NCBI GenBank assembly: GCA_007119345.1
Contig: SKPV01000159.1
Location: 1 to 17,368, forward strand
DNA from: Halovivax sp.
GTDB lineage: Archaea > Halobacteriota > Halobacteria > Halobacteriales > Natrialbaceae
Length of the DNA stretch: 17,368 nucleotides
Reading direction: 5' to 3'
Position numbers and translations under genes: made by a program. Position 1 is the stretch's first letter, and each line of letters begins with the position of its first letter. Below are positions 1-7,902 of the stretch, one piece after another. The notes beneath the pieces are model-generated. The model saw nothing but the letters and a program-made list of their open reading frames with translations, was not told the DNA's origin and searched no databases.

Positions 1-1136
1 GCGTGCGTCCGGAACACGATCGTCGGGAACCGGGGTTCCACGGTGCTGGGCCGCCGACCGCTCCCGTCCGCGGGGAGCGCGACGCGTCTGAGGATGCCCG
101 CGCCGGCGAGTTCGTAGAGAAACCGCGTCACCGTCCCCGAGGCGACGTCGGTCCGCGCGGCGATCTCCGTCGCGAGGTCACCGATCGACCGGGCCGGCGC
201 GTCGAGTTCGACCAGCCCGGCCAGCACCCGCTGACGACTCTCCGAGACCGAGAGGGGACGAGCGACGTGGATTCCGTCGGCCGGGACGTCCGCCATCGCC
301 CGGTCCAGGTGGTCGTCCGCGATCCGGTCGGCGTCGGCGCGGGCCGCCAGCGTGGCCGCCCCGAACAGCGCGGCCAGGGCGTCGTGGGCGTTGCCGTCCG
401 CCCAGGCCGCCAACTCGCGGAGCGTCCCGTGGTCGACGGCGCCGGTCGCCAGCCCCGTCGTGGCCCGGTCGGTCACCACGTCCACGAGTTCGTGGCGGCG
501 GTACGGCGAGACGCGCACGACCGGCCCCGACCAGTCTTCCGGAACCGTCCGCCCGACCGGAACCAGCGCGACCCGCTCCTCGAAGGGTGCAAGCAGGCCC
601 CGCACGGTCTCGAGGTCCAGCCCGCCTGGTTCGTCGTGGTGGTCGATCGCCACCACCGCCCGCCGGTCCGGTCGGTCGAGTCGCCCCGCGAGTCGGTTTC
701 GCAGCACGTCGGTCTCCACACCGCCGTCCGGAACGCCGCCGTCGACCAGCGCCGAGAGCACCGCGCGGTAGAACGCGAACGGGCTCGCGACGGTTCGCGC
801 GTCGACGGTGAGGAACCACGTGACCGGATCGGGTGCGCCGCCCCTGGTGGTCGTGGCGATCGACCGATCGGGTGCGCCAAGCCGGTCGTTCAGCGACGCG
901 AACAGCGCCGTCACCACCGCCGAGGTTCCCGACCCGTGCGGGCCGGCGACCGCGACGTCCGGCGGCAGGTCGCCGTCGAAGACCGGGTCGACGGCGTCGA
1001 GCAACTCCTCGAGGACCACGCCCCGACCGACGGGTTCCGGCCGGTGGGTCACCGGACTCAGCACGTCGCGCTCGACCATCACGCCGGCCGCCCTCCGAGC
1101 CGACCGCCGCCTGGCGACGCGTTCCGCCAGGTCCAT
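1..1136 (-). CDS. Cdc6/Orc1-like AAA ATPase with winged helix, partial (3' end outside window)
   Basis: 378 codons are open from ATG 1136 to the window edge with no stop, so the C-terminus is missing. The layout matches archaeal Orc1/Cdc6 proteins. There is an N-terminal stretch resembling the HRxE region (residues 31-45), a P-loop at 65-72 (GPHGSGTS), a Walker B-like strand at 160-169 (AVVAIDHHDE), a sensor-2-like helix at 247-258 (DGNAHDALAALF), and a winged helix-turn-helix at about 298-372. The invariant Walker A lysine is replaced by Thr71, and the sensor-2 Arg of the usual GDAR motif is His251, so ATP hydrolysis is doubtful. The start overlaps the glpC stop (TGATG), with GGAGGAG just upstream, so translation is probably coupled to glpC. 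It may be a divergent initiator paralogue or a DNA-binding regulator rather than an origin protein. The function is inferred from architecture only. Confidence 0.8.
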   Translation of the reverse strand, partial: MDLAERVARRRSARRAAGVMVERDVLSPVTHRPEPVGRGVVLEELLDAVDPVFDGDLPPDVAVAGPHGSGTSAVVTALFASLNDRLGAPDRSIATTTRGGAPDPVTWFLTVDARTVASPFAFYRAVLSALVDGGVPDGGVETDVLRNRLAGRLDRPDRRAVVAIDHHDEPGGLDLETVRGLLAPFEERVALVPVGRTVPEDWSGPVVRVSPYRRHELVDVVTDRATTGLATGAVDHGTLRELAAWADGNAHDALAALFGAATLAARADADRIADDHLDRAMADVPADGIHVARPLSVSESRQRVLAGLVELDAPARSIGDLATEIAARTDVASGTVTRFLYELAGAGILRRVALPADGSGRRPSTVEPRFPTIVFRTH

Positions 1137-2578
1137 CACTCCTCCGCCCCCGTCTCCGGGGACTCGCCCGTCCGTGTATCGTCGTCCGACGAGTCGACCA
1201 GTGCCGCGGCGAGCACCTCCAGCGTGTGTCGGATCTCGTAGCCCGTCCCGTGTTCCATCTGCATAGAGCAGGTCGGACACTCCGTGAGTCCGACGTCCGC
1301 GTCGGCCGCCGCCATGTGCTCGAACAGCTCCTCCCCGATCGCCATGGACGTTTCGTAATGCTCGGCCTTCCAGCCGTAGGTGCCGGAGATCCCGGAACAG
1401 GAGTCCCCGACGTCGTGGGCCTCGACGCCGTCGATGGCGTCGACCACCTCCGCGGTCTGGCCGTCTAACCCCTGGTTGCGCGCGTGACACGGGGCGTGGT
1501 AGGCCATGGCCGGCAGGTCCACCGCTGTTTCCTCGAGTGCGCCCTCGAGATCCTCGTTGACCCGGAGGTACTCGACGGCGTCCCACGTGTTCGCGGCGAG
1601 CTCCTCGACGCCGTCGTACGCGAACAGTTCGGGGTACTCCTGGCGGATCGCCATCGAGCAGGACGTACACGAGGTGATCACCGCCGCCCCGTCGGCGATC
1701 GCCGCCCCCAGTTCGCGGACGTTCGTCCCCGCGGCCCGGCGGGCGTCGTCGAGCATGCCGTTGGCGAACATCGGCGTCCCGGAACAGTCCTGCTCGGGGA
1801 CCAGCACCTGGTACCCGAAGTGCTCGTAGACCCGAACGAGCGCCTTCGCGACCTCGGGCGTGTTGAAGTTGGCGTAACAGCCGTGGAAGTAGGCGATCCG
1901 CTTGTCCTCGCTCTCGACCGCCGAGGCGGCTCGCTCTGCTCGTGGCGTCTTCGCTCGCTCGTTCGAGGCGGCTGCGCCGCCTCGCTCTGCTCGCGCCGCC
2001 CGCGCCCGCTCGTTCGAGGCGGCCGCGCCGCCTCGCTTCGTCCACCACTCCCGGAAGGTCTCCGTGGCGTAGGCCGGGAACTCCCGCTCGCTCGTGATCC
2101 CCAGCAGCCTCTCGTTCAGGAGCCGGGTCACCCGGAGTCCCATCACGAAGTTCGTCAGTCGCGGGGCCGTGCTGGCGATCCGCGAGACCAGCCGATAGTT
2201 CGAGAGCAGTCGGTTTCGCAGGTACTCCCGGGACCACCTCGACTGGTGCTCGCGGACGTACTCCCCCCGCGCCGAGTTGTGCATCTGAGACAGGGGAACC
2301 TCGGACGGGCACGCCTGATCGCAGCGCATGCAGTTCGAGCACTTCATGATCGAGGGGTCGACGTCGTGGTCGTCCCCGCGCTTCAGGCGCCACTGCTCCG
2401 GCCCCTGGAACTTCGGGCCCGGGAACTCGTCGTCGACCTCGGCGACGGGGCAGTTGGTGTCGCAGGTCGAGCACTTGTAGCAGTTGTCCGCGCCCGGTCG
2501 GAGATCGACGTCCTCCGCCTGGGGGAAGACCTGGATCGGTTCGAAATCGTCGTCGACCGGTCGGTCGGTGTCACTCAT
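1136..2578 (-). CDS. glpC: Anaerobic-type glycerol-3-phosphate dehydrogenase, subunit C (iron-sulfur, quinone-reducing)
   Basis: This 480-residue protein is the Fe-S subunit that anchors GlpAB at the membrane and hands electrons to quinone. Two 4Fe-4S motifs are visible: Cys33-36-39-43 followed by Pro, and Cys80-83-86-90 followed by Pro. Two cysteine-rich CCG-type domains follow, with Cys234, Cys265, Cys304/307 and then Cys364, Cys394, Cys434/437. The start is ATG 2578 (MSDTDRP). A frame open further upstream is Arg/Ala-rich translation of the 33-bp spacer repeats and was not used. Between the ferredoxin part and the first CCG domain is an Ala/Arg/Glu-rich insert (182-221) containing a 17-residue tandem duplication. 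It lies third in glpABC, 195 bases after the glpB stop, and overlaps the next gene by one base. Confidence 0.93.
   Translation of the reverse strand: MSDTDRPVDDDFEPIQVFPQAEDVDLRPGADNCYKCSTCDTNCPVAEVDDEFPGPKFQGPEQWRLKRGDDHDVDPSIMKCSNCMRCDQACPSEVPLSQMHNSARGEYVREHQSRWSREYLRNRLLSNYRLVSRIASTAPRLTNFVMGLRVTRLLNERLLGITSEREFPAYATETFREWWTKRGGAAASNERARAARAERGGAAASNERAKTPRAERAASAVESEDKRIAYFHGCYANFNTPEVAKALVRVYEHFGYQVLVPEQDCSGTPMFANGMLDDARRAAGTNVRELGAAIADGAAVITSCTSCSMAIRQEYPELFAYDGVEELAANTWDAVEYLRVNEDLEGALEETAVDLPAMAYHAPCHARNQGLDGQTAEVVDAIDGVEAHDVGDSCSGISGTYGWKAEHYETSMAIGEELFEHMAAADADVGLTECPTCSMQMEHGTGYEIRHTLEVLAAALVDSSDDDTRTGESPETGAEE
1934..2035 (-). repeat. 51-bp tandem duplication inside glpC
   Basis: Two adjacent 51-base units encode RGGAAASNERARAARAE (GlpC residues 182-198) and RGGAAASNERAKTPRAE (199-215), with 14 of 17 residues identical. 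The start of a third unit (RAASA) follows. The duplication lies in the linker between the ferredoxin-like and CCG domains, where added length is probably tolerated. The residues are basic and Ala-rich, unlike the acidic remainder of the protein. Confidence 0.85.
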
Positions 2579-2640
2579 CGTGATCCCTCGTCGCCGTCTG
2601 ACCCCTCGCGCCTCGCCCGCGGTGCGGTTCGACGCCCTCG

Positions 2641-2798
2641 CTCGTCTGCTCGCCGCCGCTTCCGCACACTCCGTTCGCCCCCTTGCCGCCGCTTCCGCAC
2701 ACGACGCTCGTCTGCTCGCCACCGCTCCCGTACACGACGCTCATCCGCTCGCCACCGCTCCCGTACACGACGCTCATCCGCTCGCCACCTCCCCCGCC
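2641..2798. repeat. 33-bp tandem repeat across the glpB stop and the glpB-glpC spacer
   Basis: Four full 33-base units (2641-2673, 2674-2706, 2707-2739, 2740-2772) and a partial fifth (2773-2798) lie end to end. Units three and four differ at only two positions, while the two units nearest glpC are more diverged. The partial fifth unit contains the last codons and the TGA stop of glpB (2774-2776). The rest fills nearly the whole untranslated spacer before glpC. No T-tract or obvious hairpin was seen. Confidence 0.9.
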
Positions 2799-4108
2799 CG
2801 GCCGCCGGCGACGTAGCCGGTCGCCAGCGAGACGCCGGCGCCCGACTTCTCGGCGGCGTAGTCGTAGCCGCCACACACGGCGCCGGCCGCCCGGAGGTTG
2901 GCGAACTCGGGTTCGCCGTCGCCACCGAGCGGTCGGAGATCGCGGTCGACGGCCACGCCGAAGCGGGCGAACGCGTGATCGCCGAAGGCCGCCGGTTCCG
3001 ACCAGTCGTAGCGGTCCGCGGGAGCGCGCACGTGGCAGTCGAAGATCGGCTCGAAGATCTCCTCGCGCGCCGACCGGACGCCCTTTCCGACGAGACCTCC
3101 CGTGGCGAGGACGTACTCGCTCGCGCGGTAGGGGACCGTCCGGTGGCCGCGGTCGACGAGCACGCGATCGATTCGGTCGACGCTCTCGCCGGCCTCCGCG
3201 GCGCCGCCGGTACGCGCGATCCCGCTCCCGTCCGCGACCTCGTGATCGACGACCGGGACGCCGGTCGTCACCCGGACCCCCGCGGACTCGAGCGCGTCGA
3301 ACAGCAGGTCCTCGAGTCGGAGGCCGGGCAGGCTCGGCGGACCGGTCGGCACCTCGAAGACCGCGGCGCCCAGCCTGTCGGCGAGGTCGGTCCGGACCGC
3401 CTCGTGGAACTCGTCGCCGAGCACGGCGGGAACGCCGATCCTCGCCTCGCCGCGGTGGTGAGCCGAGACGGCGTCGGCCAGGGCCGCCCGCGCCGGTCGC
3501 CCGCCCGCGTTCGTCGAGATCGGCTCGTCGCGATCCAGCGCGTGAGCGTAGCGCGTGATTTTCGCGTCGTCGCGGAACTCGCCGGGAAACGAGAGGGTGA
3601 CGCCGCGAACGTCGAACGGCACGCCGGCGGCGCGGAGGTGCTCGGCGGCCAGCGGCGCGTCGAACTCCGGGAGCGCGTCGAATCCGACGAGGAGCGCCGG
3701 CCGTTCGTCGGTCGCAACGCCCGCGGCCGCGCCGGCGGGATACCGCGCCGTGGGCTTGACCGTCCCGCCGCTCGTCGGGACGAGCGCGTTGGTCTCGGTG
3801 TGGTCGCCGCGGTAGGCGTCGCCCGCGAGGGCGTCGAAGAACGACAACGCCTCGCGGACGGCGTCCGCGCCGACGCGCTCGTACGGGTGACCCGTCGGCA
3901 GATCCGGGATCGCGTCGTACGGCTCCGCGAGCGGGCCGCCTCCGTCCGGCCCGTATCCGAGGACGTCGATCAGCCCCGAGGCGTGCCGGAGGGTGCTCTG
4001 CTTGAACGAGACGAGTCGCACGGCGACCCCGCGCTCGGCCGCGGCGAGCGCCGCCGTCGCGCCGGCCAATCCGCCGCCGATCACCAGAACGTCGTCTTCG
4101 ATCGCCAC
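2774..4108 (-). CDS. glpB: Anaerobic-type glycerol-3-phosphate dehydrogenase, subunit B
   Basis: This 444-residue flavoprotein subunit of GlpABC is close to the length of bacterial GlpB (about 420). The N-terminus carries a dinucleotide-binding fold (VLVIGGGLAGATAALAAAERG, residues 8-27), followed by the GlpB-like SGLIDVLGY segment (44-52). The C-terminus has the closing FAD-fold sequence ANLRAAGAVCGGYDYAAEKSG before the stop. The start is GTG 4108, supported by GGAGGTGA (4118-4125) nine bases upstream inside the glpA tail. The glpA stop lies two bases before this start, so the two genes are tightly coupled. The last codons fall in a 33-bp tandem repeat that continues into the spacer. Confidence 0.93.
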   Translation of the reverse strand: MAIEDDVLVIGGGLAGATAALAAAERGVAVRLVSFKQSTLRHASGLIDVLGYGPDGGGPLAEPYDAIPDLPTGHPYERVGADAVREALSFFDALAGDAYRGDHTETNALVPTSGGTVKPTARYPAGAAAGVATDERPALLVGFDALPEFDAPLAAEHLRAAGVPFDVRGVTLSFPGEFRDDAKITRYAHALDRDEPISTNAGGRPARAALADAVSAHHRGEARIGVPAVLGDEFHEAVRTDLADRLGAAVFEVPTGPPSLPGLRLEDLLFDALESAGVRVTTGVPVVDHEVADGSGIARTGGAAEAGESVDRIDRVLVDRGHRTVPYRASEYVLATGGLVGKGVRSAREEIFEPIFDCHVRAPADRYDWSEPAAFGDHAFARFGVAVDRDLRPLGGDGEPEFANLRAAGAVCGGYDYAAEKSGAGVSLATGYVAGGRAGEVASG

Positions 4109-4110
4109 GG

Positions 4111-5940
4111 TTACACGTCACCTCCGTCGGACGCGGAATTCGATTCGCTCGCCCCCTCGTCCCTTGCACCGTTCCCGGACGCGTCACCGCCGTCCTCGGA
4201 CGCGTCACTGCCCTCGGAGGCGAGCGCGTCACCGCCGTCCTCGGACGCGTCACTTCCGTCGGCGGCGAACCCGTCACCGCCGTCGTCGTACGCGGCGTAG
4301 TCGACGGTGGCGCCGTCGGCTGGGTCGGCGTCCCGGTTGTACGTCGTGGCGTGCAGCGCGTAGTTGAGCATGGCCTGAGAGAGCTGTTCGCCCCAGAGGG
4401 CGTGGCGCTCTCCCTTCCAGCGCTCCTGGAAGAGTTCGTCAAGCGCCGCCCGGGCCGTCGGCTCGTCGTACTCGGGGTGGAGTTCGGCGGCCATCGCCGC
4501 ACAGCAGAAGCCGCCCTGGCAGTTGCCCATCGAGGCGCGGGTCCGGATGCGCACGGCGTTCAGGTCCGATCCGGACTGGGCGATCGCGTCCCGAACCTCC
4601 GCGCGCGTGACGCCCTCGCACGCGCAGATCACGGGATTTGGCTCGTCGGTTCCCAGGACCGCGGCCGACCGGCTCCCGAGTCGCTGTTTGCTGCGACGGG
4701 CGATCGGCGACCGCAGGCCGAAGTCCTCCATCGCGGCCTCGAGCTCGTCGAGGTTCTCGCTGCCGGGTAGGGCCTCGTCCGCGGTCGCACACGACGCGCG
4801 CACGCCCAGCTCGTCGCAGACGTGGTCGGCGATCTCCTCGGCCATCGCGCGGTAGGTCGTGAACTTGCCGCCGACGATGCTCGCCATCCCCGAGACGCCG
4901 TCGCGCTCGGCGTGATCGAGCAGGAAGAAGTCCCGCGTGATGTCCGTCGGGTCCTCGGTGCCGGTGCCGGGCGGCTCGTACAGCGGTCGGACGCCCCAGA
5001 ACGAGCGGATCGTCCGCGCCTCCCGCAGGATCGGCACCAGCACCGAGAGGGTGTCGATCACCTCGTCCACCTCCCACCCCTCCTCGGGGTAGTCGTCGGG
5101 GTCCGCGACCTCCTCGTCCGTCGTCCCGAGGATCGCCGTCGTCTCGTGGGGGACGACGATGTCGGCGTCGCCCTTGGGTCGACAGCGGTTGATCACCGTA
5201 TCCACCTGGCGGACGTTCATGATCGTCATCACGCCCTTGGAGGGACGGACCTCGACGTCGATTCCCGCCATCGCGCCGATCTGGCCGGCCCACGCGCCCG
5301 TGGCGTTCACCACGTACTCGGCGGTGATCTCCTCCGTCGACCCCGAGGCCCGATGGACCCGCTTGCCTGGTCCCGACTCGTGGCGGACCTCGACGCCGTA
5401 GACGTCGTCGCCCTCGCGCAGCAGGTCGATCACCTCCGCGTGGGTCTCCACGCGCGCACCGTGACGTTCCGCGTCCAGCGCGTTCGCGACGCAGAGCCTG
5501 AACGGGTCGACCGCGCCGTCGGGCACCTCGATCGCGCGCTCGACGTCTCGCGCGAGGTAGGGCTCGATTTCGCGGGCCTCGCGTCCCGAGAGGGCGCGCG
5601 CCGGAATCCCACACTCCCGACAGCCCCGCAACTTCTCCTCGAAGTACTCCGCGGAGTCCTCCGGACGGGCCGCGAAGAGACCGCCGGTCAGCTCGACGCA
5701 GTGGCCGGCGATCTCCCTGAGCACCCGGTTCTCCTCGATGCACTCCGTGGCGCTCGCTCGATCCGAGACGGCGTACCGGCCGCCGCTGTGGAGCAGGCCG
5801 TGCATCCGGCCGGTCGTGCCGTCGGTGAGGTTCCCGCGCTCGAGGAGGGTGACGTCGACGCCGCGCATCGCCAGGTCGCGGGCGATACCGCAGCCGGTCG
5901 ACCCGCCGCCGAGGACGAGTACCGTGGCGTCTCGTGGCAT
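4111..5940 (-). CDS. glpA: Anaerobic-type glycerol-3-phosphate dehydrogenase, catalytic FAD subunit A
   Basis: This 609-residue catalytic subunit oxidises sn-glycerol-3-phosphate to dihydroxyacetone phosphate. It has an FAD-binding Rossmann motif (VLVLGGGSTGCGIARDLA, residues 7-24), the family segment HGLLHSGGRY (47-56), the DAO-type core with GGKFTTYRAMAEEIADH near 358-373, and a BFD-like [2Fe-2S] domain with Cys439, Cys441, Cys474 and Cys479/480. It is longer than E. coli GlpA (about 540) because of an Asp/Ser/Gly-rich acidic tail from about residue 547 that contains tandem repeats. ATG 5940 is chosen because a TATA box lies 26-35 bases upstream, giving a leaderless transcript. It is the first gene of glpABC and divergent from glpK. 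Confidence 0.95.
   Translation of the reverse strand: MPRDATVLVLGGGSTGCGIARDLAMRGVDVTLLERGNLTDGTTGRMHGLLHSGGRYAVSDRASATECIEENRVLREIAGHCVELTGGLFAARPEDSAEYFEEKLRGCRECGIPARALSGREAREIEPYLARDVERAIEVPDGAVDPFRLCVANALDAERHGARVETHAEVIDLLREGDDVYGVEVRHESGPGKRVHRASGSTEEITAEYVVNATGAWAGQIGAMAGIDVEVRPSKGVMTIMNVRQVDTVINRCRPKGDADIVVPHETTAILGTTDEEVADPDDYPEEGWEVDEVIDTLSVLVPILREARTIRSFWGVRPLYEPPGTGTEDPTDITRDFFLLDHAERDGVSGMASIVGGKFTTYRAMAEEIADHVCDELGVRASCATADEALPGSENLDELEAAMEDFGLRSPIARRSKQRLGSRSAAVLGTDEPNPVICACEGVTRAEVRDAIAQSGSDLNAVRIRTRASMGNCQGGFCCAAMAAELHPEYDEPTARAALDELFQERWKGERHALWGEQLSQAMLNYALHATTYNRDADPADGATVDYAAYDDGGDGFAADGSDASEDGGDALASEGSDASEDGGDASGNGARDEGASESNSASDGGDV
4168..4302 (-). repeat. 45-bp tandem repeat encoding the acidic GlpA tail
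   Basis: GlpA residues 562-576 (GSDASEDGGDALASE) and 577-591 (GSDASEDGGDASGNG) are adjacent 45-base units. A more diverged unit at 547-561 (DYAAYDDGGDGFAAD) precedes them. The encoded stretch is disordered-looking and acidic, beyond the last conserved Fe-S domain. Confidence 0.8.
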
Positions 5941-6250
5941 TCTCTCGTATCGACGGTCGCGGCCACCTTTATTTTATCGACGCACCGGCTTCGACAGTAC
6001 TAATCATATTTCCTATGATTTTGGAGGGGGTTTCCCCACGACCCGTGTACTCGGGACGCGTAGGGACCCGTGCAAGCGAAATCGGCCCTACGTGGTCGGT
6101 TTACCGGTCGTCCGGCGGGTCCGTCGCTCGGTAGTTGTATGCTTTATCCCACAGCATCACGCACCTTTATGTGGGTCGTCGTAATTGTTTACCCGTAGAT
6201 CATCACCGTCGGTAAAGATACGAGTCCGGTGCGGACACGAGTGATCAGGA
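5941..6250. promoter_or_regulatory. glpA-glpK divergent control region with inverted repeats
   Basis: This 310-base gap between divergent glpA and glpK holds no gene. It is AT-richer than its flanks. Three inverted repeats are visible: AATCATA (6002-6008) with TATGATT (6014-6020); CCCACA (6148-6153) with TGTGGG (6170-6175); and TTTACC (6188-6193) with GGTAAA (6211-6216). The last overlaps the probable glpK TATA element (about 6212-6220), and a further TTTACCG occurs at 6100-6106. Glycerol genes of related haloarchaea are controlled by a DeoR-type GlpR. These repeats are candidate operators, but this is inferred from position only. Confidence 0.5.
5966..5975 (-). promoter_or_regulatory. TATA box of glpABC
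   Basis: On the minus strand ATAAAATAAA lies 26-35 bases before the glpA ATG. This is the spacing expected when transcription starts at or within a few bases of the start codon, as in many haloarchaeal first genes. Confidence 0.7.
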
Positions 6251-7795
6251 GTGACAGAAGATACGTACGTCGGCGCGATCGACCAGGGGACGACGGGCAC
6301 CCGCTTCATGGTCTTCGACCACGGCGGGCAGGTCGTCGCGAACGCCTACGAGAAACACGAACAGATCTATCCCGAGCCTGGCTGGGTCGAACACGACCCG
6401 CTCGAGATATGGGAGAACACCAAATCCGTCGTGACGCGAGCGCTCGGCCAGGCCGGGGTCGGTCCCGACCAGCTCGCGGCGATCGGCGTCACCAACCAGC
6501 GCGAGACGACCGTGCTCTGGGACGCCGACACCGGCAAGCCGGTCCACAACGCGATCGTCTGGCAGGACCGCCGGACGACCGATCGAATCGAACGGCTCCA
6601 GGCCGACGAGCTCGTCGGGACGATCCGGGAGAAAACCGGCCTCGAGGCCGACGCCTACTTTTCGGCGACGAAAGCCGAGTGGCTGCTCGACAACGCCGAT
6701 CCGATCAAGCTCGAACGCACCCGCCCCGAGGACGTCCGCGACCGCGCCGAGAAGGGCGAGGTCCTGTTCGGGACGATCGACAGCTGGATCATTTTCAAGC
6801 TGACCGGCTCGCACGTCACCGACGTCTCGAACGCCTCGCGGACGATGCTGTTCGACATCCACGAGATGGCGTGGGACGACGAACTGCTCGCGGCGTTTTC
6901 CGTCCCCCGCGAGATGCTGCCCGAGGTTCGTCCGTCGAGCGACGAGGCGACCTACGGCTCGACCGATCCGGAGGGCTTTCTCGGCGCCGCGGTGCCGGTC
7001 GCGGGCGCGCTGGGCGACCAGCAGGCCGCGCTGTTCGGCCAGACCTGCTTCGATCCGGGCGACGCGAAGAACACCTACGGTACGGGCTCGTTCTTCCTGA
7101 TGAACACCGGCGAGGAGGCCGTCGAGAGCGAACACGGACTGCTGACGACCGTCGGCTTCCAGCGCTCGGGCGAGCCCGTTCGGTACGCTCTGGAGGGGGC
7201 GATCTTCGTCACCGGCGCCGCCATCGAGTGGCTCGAAGACGTCTCGCTGATCGAGGACCCGGCCGAGACGGCCGAGCTCGCCCGCAGCGTCGACTCCACG
7301 GACGGCGTCTACGTCGTCCCGGCGTTCACGGGCCTCGGTGCTCCCCACTGGGACCAGCGCGCCCGCGGCACCATCCTCGGACTCACTCGGGGGAGCCGGC
7401 GGGAACACATCGTGCGAGCCACCCTCGAGTCGATCGCTTTCCAGACCCGCGACGTCGCGGAGGCGATGGAGGCCGACGCGGGGATCGAGATGACGAGCCT
7501 CAAAGTCGACGGCGGCGCCGTCAAGAACAACTTCCTCTGTCAGCTCCAGTCCGACATCATCGGCTCGAAGATCACCCGCCCGGTCGTCGACGAGACGACG
7601 GCGCTCGGCTCGGCGTACGCCGCCGGCCTCGCGGTCGGCTACTGGGAGGACGTCGAGGGCCTACGCGACAACTGGCGGGTCGACCGCGAGTTCGAGCCGC
7701 AGATGGACGCCGCGACGGCGGACGAAACGTACTCGCGGTGGAGCGACGCGGTCGAGCGCGCTCTCGGCTGGGCGACGTCGGGAGGCGCCGAGTGA
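6251..7795 (+). CDS. glpK: Glycerol kinase
   Basis: This 514-residue FGGY-family kinase phosphorylates glycerol with ATP to sn-glycerol-3-phosphate, the substrate of the divergent GlpABC. It starts with the phosphate-binding motif AIDQGTTGTRFMVFD and has YGTGSFFLMNTG, VVPAFTGLGAPHWD and the C-terminal FGGY signature region VDGGAVKNNFLCQLQSDIIG. Length and end-to-end similarity match E. coli GlpK (501 residues). The start is GTG 6251 (VTEDTYVG). AGGA lies directly before it and the probable TATA element (about 6212-6220) is about 35 bases away, so any leader is very short. The loop before GDQQAALFGQ reads EGFLGAA where E. coli has the fructose-1,6-bisphosphate-binding GGKGGTR, so allosteric inhibition of that kind is unlikely. 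Confidence 0.96.
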   Translation: MTEDTYVGAIDQGTTGTRFMVFDHGGQVVANAYEKHEQIYPEPGWVEHDPLEIWENTKSVVTRALGQAGVGPDQLAAIGVTNQRETTVLWDADTGKPVHNAIVWQDRRTTDRIERLQADELVGTIREKTGLEADAYFSATKAEWLLDNADPIKLERTRPEDVRDRAEKGEVLFGTIDSWIIFKLTGSHVTDVSNASRTMLFDIHEMAWDDELLAAFSVPREMLPEVRPSSDEATYGSTDPEGFLGAAVPVAGALGDQQAALFGQTCFDPGDAKNTYGTGSFFLMNTGEEAVESEHGLLTTVGFQRSGEPVRYALEGAIFVTGAAIEWLEDVSLIEDPAETAELARSVDSTDGVYVVPAFTGLGAPHWDQRARGTILGLTRGSRREHIVRATLESIAFQTRDVAEAMEADAGIEMTSLKVDGGAVKNNFLCQLQSDIIGSKITRPVVDETTALGSAYAAGLAVGYWEDVEGLRDNWRVDREFEPQMDAATADETYSRWSDAVERALGWATSGGAE

Positions 7796-7863
7796 CAGTC
7801 GCCGATCGGTGCCGGATCGGCGTCAGATCGACGGCCCGTTACTGATTCGACCATCCCCGCACC

Positions 7864-7892
7864 GATCCTCGAGGATCCGGTTCGATAACCGG
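7864..7892. repeat. Two abutting palindromes downstream of glpK
   Basis: GATCCTCGAGGATC (7864-7877) and CCGGTTCGATAACCGG (7877-7892, stem of six, loop CGAT) are perfect inverted repeats sharing one base. They start about 70 bases after the glpK stop. They may form the 3' end structure of the glpK transcript, though no U-tract follows. Confidence 0.5.
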
Positions 7893-7902
7893 GCTGACGC
7901 GC

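Noticed and set aside
3..1241. Plus-strand open frame opposite the Cdc6-like gene
   Set aside because: It is very Arg/Pro-rich without motifs, while the minus-strand frame shows AAA and winged-helix features and acidic composition.
2579..2722. N-terminal extension of GlpC by 48 residues
   Set aside because: The added residues are translated spacer and 33-bp repeat units and not GlpC-like. ATG 2578 starts family sequence.
1484..4300. Long plus-strand open frame antisense to glpC and glpB, 938 codons
   Set aside because: It is Arg/Val/Gly-rich with no domain and is the mirror of high-GC third-position bias in two well-recognised genes on the other strand.
6229..7845. Second plus-strand frame overlapping glpK, 538 codons
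   Set aside because: It is extremely Arg-rich and lacks motifs; glpK in the neighbouring frame is unambiguous.
7877..7892. GGTTCGA-containing hairpin as a tRNA T-arm
   Set aside because: No anticodon or acceptor arms can be folded around it; it is only a palindrome.
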